From Lacibacter sp. H407 (GTDB lineage Bacteria; Bacteroidota; Bacteroidia; Chitinophagales; Chitinophagaceae), in NCBI RefSeq assembly GCF_037892605.1, contig NZ_JBBKTU010000001.1, forward strand, positions 3,410,001 to 3,474,000: DNA of 64,000 bases, in the 5' to 3' direction. The notes below the pieces were generated by a model, which saw only the letters and a list, made by a program, of their open reading frames with translations, was not told the DNA's origin and made no database searches. Positions 18,308-28,811 of the stretch are shown one piece after another (the first letter of the stretch is position 1; each line of letters begins with the position of its first letter). Both the position numbers and the translations under genes were made by a program.

Positions 18308-18339
18308 AAAAGAACCGGTTCATTTGAACCGGTTCTTTT
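18308..18339. terminator. Bidirectional terminator between the esterase and TonB receptor genes
   Basis: A 15-bp perfect inverted repeat with core gaaccggttc (18308-18322 and 18325-18339) and a very short loop. A-rich and T-rich flanks make it work in both directions between converging genes. Confidence 0.85.
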
Positions 18340-18358
18340 TGTATAAGGTCTGAATATA

Positions 18359-21300
18359 TTAGAAAATATAACGAAGACCAAGCTGTGCGCCCCATACACT
18401 TGTAACACTTCTGTTCAACTGGAACGGAGTTGTTGGGAGACGACCACTAACAACTTGCATTGTATATCTGGGTGCGCCTGTAGTTGGATCAACACTGTTA
18501 AACACTAATGGAGTTACATTATTTGTGTTACCAGAGTAATTATTGTAACGTACACCCCAGTTTTTGTTTAGCATGTTAGCAAAGTTCAACACATCAGCCT
18601 GTAAACGGAAAGTGTGTTTGCGGTTGCCAATATTAAAACTGAAGTCTTGCTGAACCTGAAGGTTCACATTGTGTACCCATGGTAACAATGCTTCATTCCT
18701 GTTTGTATATCCACCTCTTCTGTTTTTTAATGAGCTGTTCTCAATAAATTGATTGAAAGCATCCCATTGTTGTTGTGCAGTAAATGGTGTAGATCCGGTA
18801 ATTGGAACGAAAATAATTTCGCTTTGATTACGTGGGATGTACATCAAATCAGCTGCGTTACCATCACCATTCATATCATTCTGGTACACGTAGCTGAAGT
18901 TACCCTGAGGAGAGCCTTCATAGAAAAGTGTTACAGTTGTTGACAATGCCTTCAGGTATTTGAATGTATAACCTGTTGAAGCAATAAAACGATGCGGGAT
19001 CGCATTATTTGCCCAGCCTTGCTGCAAATCATTTTGAGTGGTAGTAGTGGCTGTGCTGTTCCAAACTGATGCTGCTGTTGAGCCAGGGTTGCTGGTAACA
19101 TCAAACATAGCCGTATAGGTGTACGCTGCTGTTGCAAAGAAGCCCTTGCTGAAACTTTTTGTCAACTGTGCTGATAATTGTAAACCACCACCTTTGTTTG
19201 TGTTTTCAAGTACAATTGCAGTGGGTAAAGAAGGGTAAAGACGACGTAATGCCAAAGCTGGTGCACCATTACCTGTTAACGAATAACGGGGGCGTGTGTC
19301 AACACCATTAAACCTGGTATCTGGAGCTTTCTCATTTGCATTGCGCATACGGATCGCATTTACATCTTTGTTGAAAATACCTTCAAATGTAACTGACCAT
19401 CCACCACCTAAACGCTTGTCTGCTGCAATATTGAGACGTGCAACCTGAGGAAATTTAAAGTTTGGATCAACCAGTACAGGAGATGCGCCAGATGGCAAAG
19501 GACCACCAGCAGTTGAAGGAAACTGATTGCGATATGCGGTTGGATCAGGGTTAAAAGTAATACCTGCTAATTGAGCAGGAGTTGTAAGTGCTACGTTACC
19601 TTGGTACATCTGACTGTTAGATGGCATATTGGTAAGGAATACAAACGGGAAACGACCTGTAAATAAACCAACACCACCACGAACGATCAAACTCTTGTCG
19701 CCAACAGCATCCCAGCGGAAACCAACACGTGGACTGAATACTGGAGAAGCCTTCGGCCATTTGCCAGTACTATAATTTGTAGGGTTGCCATCAGCACCCG
19801 GGAATGTAAATGCTTTGATAGTTGGATTTTCCAATGGACTTTCAAGATAAATTGGAACATCCACACGCAAACCAACAGTCATTTTGAAGCGTTCGTTGAA
19901 GTTGATGTCGTCTTGTAAATAAGCTGCCAGCTGACCGATTTTCATCTCCGCAGAATACACACCACCATTGCCATCTGTTTTATCAGGAACAAGCGAATAA
20001 GTGTAGGTGTACGCAACCGGAGTTGCGTTATTATAGAAATCGTTCAGGTCACGAAACGCATAGTAGCTTTGTGAACCCGCCATAAACATATTTCCAACAA
20101 ATTGTTGCTCGTAATTAACACCTGCGGTGAGGGTATGACGACCAACAAAATATTTAAAGTTGTTGGTAATATTAAAAATACGGTTGGTTACATCGTTGTT
20201 ATTTGAATATGGTTCACGTCCAAAGCTGATATAGTTGTTGCCGGCACCATCAAAAATATCAACAAACGGAAACAACGTACTTGGTGTTGTTCTGGTTGTT
20301 TTATTTAATGTAAATGTTGCCAATAACTGGTTGGACCATTTGCCACCTTTTGAACTGTTGATTTCTACTGCACCTGTGCGTACAATATTTCGAAATGCAT
20401 AGATCGAATTTTCGTAAGACATTGCAAACTGTCCAAAGCGGCTTTGTGGCAAGTTTGTTCTTGTGCCTGAACCTCCCGGAACAGTATAGTTCGGGTTGTT
20501 TGGCATTGACGTAGCATTGGTAATGATATCCTGATCACCAACCATTTCATTATAACGTGCAGTTAATTTGTGCACTTTGCTGATGTTCCAGTCGATACGG
20601 CCAAATACTTTGTAATTGGTTGTGGTAAAATTTGGGAAATTATCATAACCACCTGTTTGATATCCATATCTTCTGTTAAGCGTATCAGACAATGCTTTTA
20701 GATCAGTTGCCAATACACGTGAAATATTATTAGCGCCCGATCCACCTGTAGGAGTCCATGTTATACCAGGGCGAGTTTCAACTTCATATTCACCACCCGC
20801 AAAGAAGAATAATTTATTCTCAATGATCGGTCCGCCAACAGTTAAACCATAAATATTATTCGTACGCTTTGTTTGGTCAGGGAGTTTTGTAGATGCCACT
20901 TTCGTTCCGTTGAATTTTTCATTACGGTATAAAGTATAGGCACTTCCTTTAAAAGTATTGGTACCGCTTTTTGTTACAACGTTAATACCAGCACCCGTAA
21001 AGTTACCTTGCCAAACATCAAACGGAGAAACATTTACAGAGATCTCATCAATTACATCTAAAGAAATTGGTTGGTTACCTCCACCTGGTAGTGGATCGTT
21101 ACTCAAACCAAAATTATTATTCAGGTTTGCACCATCGATTTGAATGTTATTATAACGGGCATCACGACCTGCAAAACTGTTACCGTTTGCCTGTGGAGTT
21201 AAACGTGTAAAATCTGCGACAGACCGGTTTATGGAAGGAATTGTTGTAATTAACCTGTTATTGATACTTGTTGAGGTACCTGTTTTTTCAATTGCAGCAC

Positions 21301-21676
21301 GTCTGCCTCCGGTAACTACAACTTCAGCAATCTGCTTCACATCTTCGCTCATATCAACACGAATATCATATGGCTCACCAAGTGCGAGGCTGAAACCTTC
21401 AACTTCGTAAGCTTTCTGACCAACATACTCTACTTTCAATTTGTAAGGTCCGCCAATTCTTGCGTTGGGAATATTGAATATCCCACCTTTTTTGGAAACG
21501 GTAGAATAAGTAGTTCCTGTAGGAAGATGGGTTGCAGTAATAGTAGCACCTTCTAATTCGGCACCAGCTTTGTCTTTTACAGAACCTGAAATACTACTGG
21601 TTGTTACCTGTGCACCAACAGCAAGGGTAACAAATGTAGCCATCATCACAAAGAGCAGTTTTTTGATTTTTAGCAT
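18359..21676 (-). CDS. Oar-like TonB-dependent receptor with N-terminal carboxypeptidase-regulatory domain
   Basis: An outer-membrane protein of 1105 residues with signal peptide ending AVGAQ, a carboxypeptidase-regulatory/beta-sandwich domain (about 28-110), a plug domain (AEVVVTGGRRAAIEKTGTST, IQIDGANLNNNFG, GAGINVVTKSGTN) and a long beta-barrel ending in LGLRYIF with the C-terminal aromatic residue needed for barrel insertion. This architecture matches Oar-type receptors, common in Bacteroidota and Myxococcus. No SusD partner or substrate enzyme is adjacent, so cargo is unknown. A candidate promoter with TTTG and a near-consensus -7 element lies 21-54 bp upstream of the ATG. Confidence 0.9.
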   Translation of the reverse strand: MLKIKKLLFVMMATFVTLAVGAQVTTSSISGSVKDKAGAELEGATITATHLPTGTTYSTVSKKGGIFNIPNARIGGPYKLKVEYVGQKAYEVEGFSLALGEPYDIRVDMSEDVKQIAEVVVTGGRRAAIEKTGTSTSINNRLITTIPSINRSVADFTRLTPQANGNSFAGRDARYNNIQIDGANLNNNFGLSNDPLPGGGNQPISLDVIDEISVNVSPFDVWQGNFTGAGINVVTKSGTNTFKGSAYTLYRNEKFNGTKVASTKLPDQTKRTNNIYGLTVGGPIIENKLFFFAGGEYEVETRPGITWTPTGGSGANNISRVLATDLKALSDTLNRRYGYQTGGYDNFPNFTTTNYKVFGRIDWNISKVHKLTARYNEMVGDQDIITNATSMPNNPNYTVPGGSGTRTNLPQSRFGQFAMSYENSIYAFRNIVRTGAVEINSSKGGKWSNQLLATFTLNKTTRTTPSTLFPFVDIFDGAGNNYISFGREPYSNNNDVTNRIFNITNNFKYFVGRHTLTAGVNYEQQFVGNMFMAGSQSYYAFRDLNDFYNNATPVAYTYTYSLVPDKTDGNGGVYSAEMKIGQLAAYLQDDINFNERFKMTVGLRVDVPIYLESPLENPTIKAFTFPGADGNPTNYSTGKWPKASPVFSPRVGFRWDAVGDKSLIVRGGVGLFTGRFPFVFLTNMPSNSQMYQGNVALTTPAQLAGITFNPDPTAYRNQFPSTAGGPLPSGASPVLVDPNFKFPQVARLNIAADKRLGGGWSVTFEGIFNKDVNAIRMRNANEKAPDTRFNGVDTRPRYSLTGNGAPALALRRLYPSLPTAIVLENTNKGGGLQLSAQLTKSFSKGFFATAAYTYTAMFDVTSNPGSTAASVWNSTATTTTQNDLQQGWANNAIPHRFIASTGYTFKYLKALSTTVTLFYEGSPQGNFSYVYQNDMNGDGNAADLMYIPRNQSEIIFVPITGSTPFTAQQQWDAFNQFIENSSLKNRRGGYTNRNEALLPWVHNVNLQVQQDFSFNIGNRKHTFRLQADVLNFANMLNKNWGVRYNNYSGNTNNVTPLVFNSVDPTTGAPRYTMQVVSGRLPTTPFQLNRSVTSVWGAQLGLRYIF

Positions 21677-21696
21677 ACTTTTTAGTTTTACGAGTG

Positions 21697-21730
21697 CAAA
21701 TAAACGATAAACTTACCTTCAAATATCAAA
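21697..21730 (-). promoter_or_regulatory. Candidate promoter of the Oar-like receptor gene
   Basis: On the minus strand tttatttg (21704-21697) is one base off TAnnTTTG, and TTTG elements lie 15 and 22 bp upstream (21723-21720 and 21730-21727). Confidence 0.4.
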
Positions 21731-21816
21731 GAAATATTAACATTTCGTAAAGAAGACAGGACTGTTCACCAACTTGCTGCAATTTCATTTGATTCGTTTC
21801 AACAGATGTGAATCAA

Positions 21817-21849
21817 TTGTGGATAGACTTCAGTTTTCAGCTAACTTTG
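21817..21849 (+). promoter_or_regulatory. Promoter of ribBA
   Basis: ttg at 21817-21819 and a perfect -7 element taactttg at 21842-21849 are 22 bp apart, 17 bp before the ATG. The leader is too short for an FMN riboswitch. Confidence 0.6.
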
Positions 21850-21866
21850 CGGCTTAAAACTGAGAG

Positions 21867-23066
21867 ATGCTTCATTCTATTGAAAGTGCTATTGAAGATA
21901 TTCGTTTGGGAAAGATGGTGATCGTGGTGGATGATGAAGACCGTGAAAATGAAGGTGATTTTATTATTGCTGCCCGCCACGCAACGCCGGAAGTGATCAA
22001 TTTTATGAGCAAGAACGGCAGAGGGCTGATTTGCGCTGCCCTTACGGATGAACGTTGTCGTGAATTACAACTGGATGCGATGGTTTCGTCCAATACATCA
22101 CTACATGAAACGGCCTTTACCATTTCTGTTGACTTGATCGGACAGGGAACCAGCACCGGCATATCTGCACACGATCGCTCGAAAACAATTCTTGCCCTGA
22201 TCAATAAAGACACCAGACCCGAAGACCTCGCTCGTCCGGGACATATTTTTCCTCTCCGTGCAAAACCAGGCGGCGTTTTACGCAGAACCGGGCACACAGA
22301 AGCAACGATCGATCTGGCTCGTTTAGCTGGTTTGGAACCTGCGGGCGTGTTGGTAGAAATTATGAATGAAGATGGAAGCATGGCCCGTTTACCTCAACTG
22401 GAATTGATCGCTGAAAAATTTGATGTGAAGATCATTTCGATCAAAGATTTGATCGAGTATCGATTGAAAACAGACTCATTAATTGAAGAAGTTGTACGGG
22501 TGGAAATGCCAACCGCCTTTGGGCATTTTCAATTGGTCGCATTCCGGGAAAAAGAAACCGCACAAGAGCATCTGGCGTTGATCAAAGGTGAATGGAAAGA
22601 GGGCGAACCTGTTTTGGTGCGTGTACATTCATCTTGTTTTACAGGCGATATTCTTGGATCGCTGCGTTGCGATTGTGGCGATCAGTTACATGGTGCCATG
22701 CAAATGGTTGAGAAGGAGGGGAAGGGTGTTGTGTTGTATATGAATCAGGAAGGTCGTGGTATTGGATTGCTGAATAAACTCAAAGCATATAAACTGCAGG
22801 AGCAGGGAATGGATACGGTGGAAGCAAATCTGCATCTTGGTTTACCTATGGATGCAAGAGATTATGGAGTTGGTGCGCAGATATTGCGTACACTTAATGT
22901 AACAAAGCTGAAACTTATCAGTAATAATCCAAAGAAACGGGCCGGCTTACTTGGGTATGGACTTGAAATTGTTGATACAGTGCCCATCAGCATTGCACCG
23001 AATGAATTCAATCAAAAATACCTGGAAACAAAACGGGATAAAATGGGACATAACATCCTGAAGTAA
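21867..23066 (+). CDS. ribBA: Bifunctional DHBP synthase / GTP cyclohydrolase II
   Basis: Supplies both entry reactions of riboflavin synthesis: ribulose-5-phosphate to 3,4-dihydroxy-2-butanone-4-phosphate, and GTP to diaminohydroxypyrimidine. The RibB half (about 1-200) shows [13 protein letters not shown] and the RPGHIFPL and [12 protein letters not shown] motifs. The RibA half (205-399) has the zinc cysteines Cys257, Cys268 and Cys270 in C-x10-C-x-C spacing, and [16 protein letters not shown]. The 399 residues are normal for a fused RibBA. It stands alone; its stop codon directly abuts the stop codon of the converging tamB with no base between them. Confidence 0.97.
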   Translation: MLHSIESAIEDIRLGKMVIVVDDEDRENEGDFIIAARHATPEVINFMSKNGRGLICAALTDERCRELQLDAMVSSNTSLHETAFTISVDLIGQGTSTGISAHDRSKTILALINKDTRPEDLARPGHIFPLRAKPGGVLRRTGHTEATIDLARLAGLEPAGVLVEIMNEDGSMARLPQLELIAEKFDVKIISIKDLIEYRLKTDSLIEEVVRVEMPTAFGHFQLVAFREKETAQEHLALIKGEWKEGEPVLVRVHSSCFTGDILGSLRCDCGDQLHGAMQMVEKEGKGVVLYMNQEGRGIGLLNKLKAYKLQEQGMDTVEANLHLGLPMDARDYGVGAQILRTLNVTKLKLISNNPKKRAGLLGYGLEIVDTVPISIAPNEFNQKYLETKRDKMGHNILK

Positions 23067-26000
23067 TTAATCTCCTTTTTCAAAATCTTTTACATAGGAG
23101 AAACTGATACCTGCACGGTTACCGCTTCTCCATTGCACATCGTAAACGCTTCTGTAAAAGCCGATCAAACGAAGTTTACCATCTGGTGTGATTAACCACT
23201 CCAAGGTAAAATCGGGCGTAAGCTGGTTGTTGTTTTGAATAGGTGTGTTTTGTCCGGTGTTTACCAATACAGAACCACCTGCTTTCAATAATAATTTTCC
23301 ATTTAATAAGCGACGGGTAATTCCAAATCGGCCAGTTCCCTGAAAGCCTTGTGTTTGCGCTTGCGAACCGGAAATAAGACCAGGCGTAAACGTTACATAC
23401 GGATCCAGATTTAATTTATTGATGCCGGGTATATTGCGCAAAGCAACGCCTAAACCTGCCTGCACCTGCTGTGCAATAAATTCTGAAATAGTACCTGCTG
23501 CCGATGTAATTACACTACTGCCAATATTTGCAGCTGCACTCGATGAATTAGAACCACCTGATAAAAATTGATTGAAAAACAATAACGAAAATACCTGATT
23601 GTTTAATTCATTTGGATTGGAACGCATCCGTTCAAGCCCATTTACAGTAATGGGATTGTTTAAACACGGGTGCCCTGGTGGTAATTCGAAACGGAATGAA
23701 ATAGATGGTTTGCTTAATGTGCCCGATAAATTACTTACTACAGTAATTGTACTTCGCTCATTACTGCTGCAACCACTTGCAAGATCTTCCGGTAACGCAA
23801 TATTGTCGACAACATACTTTGCATCAATATTGATCTGAGCATCATATGGGTCGCCATTCCATTCTACGTAACCATTATTGATAAAAAAACGTTTCTTGAT
23901 CAGTTTCTCCCAATTAAAAGTATAGAGTCCTTTTGTAATATTAAATCGTCCGCCCATACTTGTTCCGGTTCGGGAATTTACAATGATGTTCAGATTTCCT
24001 GATCCTTGACCTTGTATCACATCATTGGTTACTTCATCCAATATCAAATCAATTTTGGCAAGTGGGTTGGCAATTACATCCAGATCAACCAACATGTGCG
24101 ACGTTTCTTTTACATTGGATTCCACCTTCATTTCCTTACCATACTTGCGGAATACAATAAAGTCGGCCGTGCCGGTTACCCGTGTATCGGATGTAGGAAG
24201 ATAGATATGCGAACTGTCGGTTGGCTCTGCACGTAGTTTCAATACCATATCAGTTACAGGTCCACGAATTGACCCGCTTGCATCGGCCACTACATTTCCA
24301 TAAAAAAGATCGTTGTCTTTCTTGGTGGTATTCAATACCTGGAAACCACGGGCTGCATTATTTGCACTGAACTGCATTGCAAACCCCATCTCCTTGAAAA
24401 ACTGATGATACAGTTTTCCGGAAAAAGTTGCCGTGCGTTTAGCCGTGTCCGTGAGTATGATCTTACCAAAATCGATCTCGCCCTTCTTAAAGGCAATTTC
24501 AGTTCCTTCGTTCATAGAATAACGACACTTGGTATAGTCGAGTACAAACGAAGTATTATTGAGCTTTACATTGCCGATGAGATCAGGTTTAGATGCATTG
24601 CCGGTTATTTGAATAAGGCCGGATGCTTCCCCTTTCATATCCGTCATAATGATCGACAGATATTGCTGCAGAATACTCAGCTTTAAATATTTTGCATCCA
24701 CCAGTTGATCGATCACCACATTGTTTGAATCTTTCAGATTGATCTTCCCCTTACTTGAAAATTCATAGGAAGGATTGTCTGAAATAATTTCTGTGTTGAT
24801 GTCGCCTGTTTCAGCGCTGTAATTTCCTTTGATACTTACAAGGCCGATGGAGTCATTGTTAAAACGGAAACGTTCTGCTTTCAAATCAGCCTCTGCCTGT
24901 ATTTTGCCGAATGGATTGATGATGTCCACCGTTCCTGTTACCTGTCCTTCCAATCGTGGATCTTTCAGGAAATAGGGGATAATGTCGCCCATTTGCACAT
25001 TCTTCAATTCAACAACAAAATCTTCGTTGTTAGAGATACCTGAGAGTTTCGTGTATGCAACAATACTTTCGTTGCCGGAATTTAACTTGAAGCTTTCGGA
25101 GTGGATCATTTTTTTACCAATGAACAGATCACTTTTATCTTCAATGTTCCAAACCTTCTCATTAACGACGATGGTGGATGGTTGGAAAATAATTCCGATC
25201 CCTTCACGCTTTGTGCTGATGCGTGCATTTAAGTTCGCATCTTTCAGCGTTTGTGTAGCTCTGGTACGAATGCTTACAGATCCTGTATCGTTTGCTGCTA
25301 TAACTTTAAATGTTGTTTGTGGTAAACTGATACTGTCGTTCAGTTTCACTTCCAGCATGGTGCCGTCAACATTCAGTTTATTATAATCGCCGGTTGCAAT
25401 AATGTTTGCATCGTTAAATCCAATTTTATTGTATTGGAAAAACGGAACATTTGTTTTTAGGTTAAAGCTACTTTCATTTGTATTGATGCCGCCACTGATA
25501 GTACTGTTGTCAAAACCTTTTACGGGCAGCTCAAAAATGTCGATGAATTCTGCAATGTTTTTTGTTACTACATCGAATGTGAAATTCTGATTCTTTACAA
25601 TTTTCGAAGGTCTCTGTATGTAGGAGGGAAAATAATTATGCAGGAACGAAAGTGTAGTGGTGGGTAAATCAAGAATATTAAAATCGCCACGTAAGGTTGC
25701 TTCAATTTCATTACTGCTGGCAGTTAACAATTTTTTACCTTCTGCATAAGCTGAAGAAAGTGTAAGGTAGTCGAACGATAATGTATCACCATCTTTTGTT
25801 AGTACAGCATTCTGTAAATTAGCTGTTCCTAAAAAGTCATCGATTGTTTTACCTTTGAAATCAAGTACAGCAAATGTTTTTAAACTGATATTTTTATTCA
25901 ACAGCCCAAGCTCTTTAAAATTGATCTTATAAATATCGCCGCTCAGTTTATAAACAGGTGTGTCTGAATTAAAGTTAACAAGCCCTGTTAAGTTTACAAT

Positions 26001-27797
26001 CAGGTTGCTGTCGTTTGCAACAAGCGATCCATCAAACTTCCTTTTTTCATAAATACCTTTAGCTGTAATGTTCCGGTAGGTGTAACCATTCAGATATATC
26101 GCTGCTATATTTCCGTCTACCTCAGCAAACAATGTTTTTGGATTAAAGCCACGACCTTTCAAAGAGCCATCCATTACAATGGTGCCTAATAAAGGATCAT
26201 TCAAAAAAGTGCCTAATGCAAAACCATTTGTTTTAATTTTTCCTGAATAGATAGGTGCACTGCCGTCGGGAAGCTTGAGGTTAATATCAGTAACAACGTT
26301 TCCCAGGTTTGTTTCAATTGTTCCATAGGTAACAAAATCTTTAAAGAAGCCGGTATAATTACCGGTGAATTTGAAGTAACTGATCTTTGAAAGGGCAGGA
26401 ACTGTTATCTTCCGCAGATCTGGATAAATTGATACCGCATCAGAATACGATGTTTGCAACCTGTTTGCTTTTAAATCAAGGAATGTACTATTGATATCAG
26501 GTAACCCATCCAATGTAAAATTCCCATCGAGTACTGTTTGCTTCAACGTAGTAATAACAACATCGGTACCTTTTAAATGATCAACCGTACCCCTTACTTT
26601 TCCTTTGATAGAGATGCGATCGTTCCAGTCTTTTAATTCAGGCGCAAAAAAAGCAATATCATCGCTATGTAATTCGCTGTCTTCAAATCTTCCGTCCATC
26701 CGCACATGGGTTATGAATTCACTCATGTCGTGACCAAATTGTTCAAACCGAAAAGCAAAATAATTTTTAAGCAAACTTTTATTGGTGCGTACAAGCAGGT
26801 CGGTGAATTCCATTGCACTCGAATGAAATGTAAAATCCGATCTCAGCTCCTTCACTTCAAAACCACTTCTTTCTTTTGCTTTCAGTTGAATTTTAGCGGT
26901 GAGTGTATCGCCAATGTAAAGAAGGTTGGTAAATGTGCCGGTGATATTTTTAAAATGTACGTGGGCTCCATCAAAGTAGGCAAGTGGTTCCCGTTCTGTA
27001 TATCGATCACTTCTGAATTCTGCATCTTTCAGGTTGATCACATTGGCTTTTATAATCCAGCCCGATTGTTTTAAGCCGGCTACAATTTCATCGGTGTGAT
27101 AAGCGCTGTCGGGCTTTGGTTTACTCTTTATCTTTTTGCCGGTATAATTCGAAATAGAAAAATAGGGTGATGTAATATCAACATCGGCCACATCAATTAT
27201 TTTCTTTCGTAGATCAAAGGCTTTAAAATCAAGTTTCAGATAGTGCAGGTTGCCCTGAATGGTTTGCCCAAGCCATTCATCTTTCTGGATCAAGGTGATT
27301 TGCTTCAGTTCAATGTTTGAAAGTCTCAGATCAGTTTGTTGCTTGGTTGTGTCTTTGGTGGAAGCGGGTGCCGAAAAATAATCAATCAGGAATTGGTAGT
27401 TCCATACACTATCACTGCGATGGAGATAGATCTTTGTTTGTTCCAGGGAAATATAACTCAGCTCAATTTTATCACGGAGAAAAAACCAGTCACTTACATT
27501 TACACCGCCCCGGCCAATATAAGCCAGCGTATCTTTGTTCCGATCTTTCACCAACACACCTTCCAGCAACACTTTATTGAAAAGGGAAAACTCTACATGT
27601 TTTACCGTTACCTCTGTCTTTAATTCATGCGAAAGCCATTTGGCTGCTTTTCGTGATAACCAGTTTTGTACGGGAGTTAACTGAACAAGAAACCATACTG
27701 TGATCAACAGCAGTAACAAGACTAAGAGAATGCGGGATAGTATTTTAAGTACTTTTCGTGCCAAGGTATTTGATGTGTAAAAATAACCATTCGGCAC
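23067..27797 (-). CDS. tamB: TamB-domain translocation/assembly protein
   Basis: A 1576-residue AsmA/TamB-type envelope protein. One N-terminal transmembrane helix (RILLVLLLLLITVWFLVQL, about 22-40) anchors it in the inner membrane. A very long periplasmic beta-rich body follows, and the conserved DUF490/TamB region occupies the last 400 or so residues (AQINIDAKYVVDNIALPEDL, GRFGITRRL). In proteobacteria TamB spans the periplasm and aids outer-membrane assembly or lipid transport. No ATG is available: the frame starts with GTG at 27797, with TTG 27764 as an alternative. The gene is monocistronic and convergent with ribBA. Confidence 0.88.
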   Translation of the reverse strand: MPNGYFYTSNTLARKVLKILSRILLVLLLLLITVWFLVQLTPVQNWLSRKAAKWLSHELKTEVTVKHVEFSLFNKVLLEGVLVKDRNKDTLAYIGRGGVNVSDWFFLRDKIELSYISLEQTKIYLHRSDSVWNYQFLIDYFSAPASTKDTTKQQTDLRLSNIELKQITLIQKDEWLGQTIQGNLHYLKLDFKAFDLRKKIIDVADVDITSPYFSISNYTGKKIKSKPKPDSAYHTDEIVAGLKQSGWIIKANVINLKDAEFRSDRYTEREPLAYFDGAHVHFKNITGTFTNLLYIGDTLTAKIQLKAKERSGFEVKELRSDFTFHSSAMEFTDLLVRTNKSLLKNYFAFRFEQFGHDMSEFITHVRMDGRFEDSELHSDDIAFFAPELKDWNDRISIKGKVRGTVDHLKGTDVVITTLKQTVLDGNFTLDGLPDINSTFLDLKANRLQTSYSDAVSIYPDLRKITVPALSKISYFKFTGNYTGFFKDFVTYGTIETNLGNVVTDINLKLPDGSAPIYSGKIKTNGFALGTFLNDPLLGTIVMDGSLKGRGFNPKTLFAEVDGNIAAIYLNGYTYRNITAKGIYEKRKFDGSLVANDSNLIVNLTGLVNFNSDTPVYKLSGDIYKINFKELGLLNKNISLKTFAVLDFKGKTIDDFLGTANLQNAVLTKDGDTLSFDYLTLSSAYAEGKKLLTASSNEIEATLRGDFNILDLPTTTLSFLHNYFPSYIQRPSKIVKNQNFTFDVVTKNIAEFIDIFELPVKGFDNSTISGGINTNESSFNLKTNVPFFQYNKIGFNDANIIATGDYNKLNVDGTMLEVKLNDSISLPQTTFKVIAANDTGSVSIRTRATQTLKDANLNARISTKREGIGIIFQPSTIVVNEKVWNIEDKSDLFIGKKMIHSESFKLNSGNESIVAYTKLSGISNNEDFVVELKNVQMGDIIPYFLKDPRLEGQVTGTVDIINPFGKIQAEADLKAERFRFNNDSIGLVSIKGNYSAETGDINTEIISDNPSYEFSSKGKINLKDSNNVVIDQLVDAKYLKLSILQQYLSIIMTDMKGEASGLIQITGNASKPDLIGNVKLNNTSFVLDYTKCRYSMNEGTEIAFKKGEIDFGKIILTDTAKRTATFSGKLYHQFFKEMGFAMQFSANNAARGFQVLNTTKKDNDLFYGNVVADASGSIRGPVTDMVLKLRAEPTDSSHIYLPTSDTRVTGTADFIVFRKYGKEMKVESNVKETSHMLVDLDVIANPLAKIDLILDEVTNDVIQGQGSGNLNIIVNSRTGTSMGGRFNITKGLYTFNWEKLIKKRFFINNGYVEWNGDPYDAQINIDAKYVVDNIALPEDLASGCSSNERSTITVVSNLSGTLSKPSISFRFELPPGHPCLNNPITVNGLERMRSNPNELNNQVFSLLFFNQFLSGGSNSSSAAANIGSSVITSAAGTISEFIAQQVQAGLGVALRNIPGINKLNLDPYVTFTPGLISGSQAQTQGFQGTGRFGITRRLLNGKLLLKAGGSVLVNTGQNTPIQNNNQLTPDFTLEWLITPDGKLRLIGFYRSVYDVQWRSGNRAGISFSYVKDFEKGD

Positions 27798-27884
27798 CTA
27801 TCAGCCAATTCAATGCCAGTCTTAACAAAACAAAAAGACAAAACAGTAAATTATACAAGCTTTGCAATTAATTATGAAACCCCG

Positions 27885-28772
27885 TTAGTGAAGAATTTCC
27901 TGTACATGCTTTTTGATGTTGGAAGCAATTTTTTCCATTGGAAGATCGTTGGCATCTATTCCAAACGGATCTTCAATTTCTTCCGCCACCAGTTCAAGAC
28001 TTGCCAACACGTAAAACACAAAGGTTACAACTGGTATTACATAGTAGCCCATACTGAAAACATAACCAAATGGTAAGGTCATTACATAAATGAAGATGAA
28101 TTTCTTGATAAATACGCTGTACGAAAAGGGGATAGGTGTATTCTTGATCCGCTCACAGGCACCGCATATATCCGTAAATGATTTCAATTCTTCATTCAAA
28201 ATGATCAATTCGTCGCCGGTAATTTTTCCCTGCTGATGAAGGTGATAAGCCCGGTTAAACAACTGGGATGCTACCTGGTTAGGGATGTGTTTACCCTGAT
28301 CGATTTTTGCCAGAATATGCCCATGGTCATCTTCATCAAACAAGGCTGTTTTGGTTGATTCCTGTTGAAGATGGTTCAAGAGGCTGTATGCAAAAAAAGG
28401 AATACTGGTGCTGAAAAAAGTACGGTTGTTCTTATCATCTGCTTTCAAAATGGCTGAGAGCTTAATGGCCAGGTTGCGGCTGTTGTTTACTAAAGCGCCC
28501 CATAGTTTACGTCCTTCCCACCAACGATCGTAGGCAGTGTTAGTACGAAATACCAGCAGCATTGAGATCGCAAAGCCCATAAGGCTATGCATAAGAGGTA
28601 TGTTTTTTACATGGCTGTTGTCGGATAGTTTCAGCACTTCCTGTTCGAGTACAGCAATGAGTGCAGAGTAAACAGCAATGCCCAGTAAAAGAGGGGAGAG
28701 TTTACGAATGGTATCCGACTTATGTAAACGGAATATAAACGTGAACCACTCTTTCGGATTATACCTGATCAT
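27885..28772 (-). CDS. Bestrophin-family anion channel
   Basis: A 295-residue inner-membrane protein of the bestrophin / RFP-TM family (formerly UPF0187). It has the family hallmark LLVFRTNTAYDRWWEGRKLWG, four hydrophobic helices, and the conserved acidic C-terminal part EEIEDPFGIDANDLPM. Bacterial homologues form pentameric ion channels. It lies 39 bp downstream of an outer-membrane protein gene on the same strand and could be the last gene of the DinB / PLP enzyme / membrane-protein run, but no functional link is evident. Confidence 0.92.
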   Translation of the reverse strand: MIRYNPKEWFTFIFRLHKSDTIRKLSPLLLGIAVYSALIAVLEQEVLKLSDNSHVKNIPLMHSLMGFAISMLLVFRTNTAYDRWWEGRKLWGALVNNSRNLAIKLSAILKADDKNNRTFFSTSIPFFAYSLLNHLQQESTKTALFDEDDHGHILAKIDQGKHIPNQVASQLFNRAYHLHQQGKITGDELIILNEELKSFTDICGACERIKNTPIPFSYSVFIKKFIFIYVMTLPFGYVFSMGYYVIPVVTFVFYVLASLELVAEEIEDPFGIDANDLPMEKIASNIKKHVQEILH

Positions 28773-28811
28773 AAATGATGGTCGGAGATTAAGTTATGAG
28801 GTGTAAAGGTC

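Noticed and set aside
21780-21866. FMN riboswitch before ribBA
   Set aside because: The promoter is 17 bp from the ATG, leaving no room, and no conserved RFN motif is visible.
21872-22381. A 169-residue open frame antisense to ribBA
   Set aside because: Antisense to the conserved RibB domain with Ser/Arg-rich translation and no own promoter or motif.
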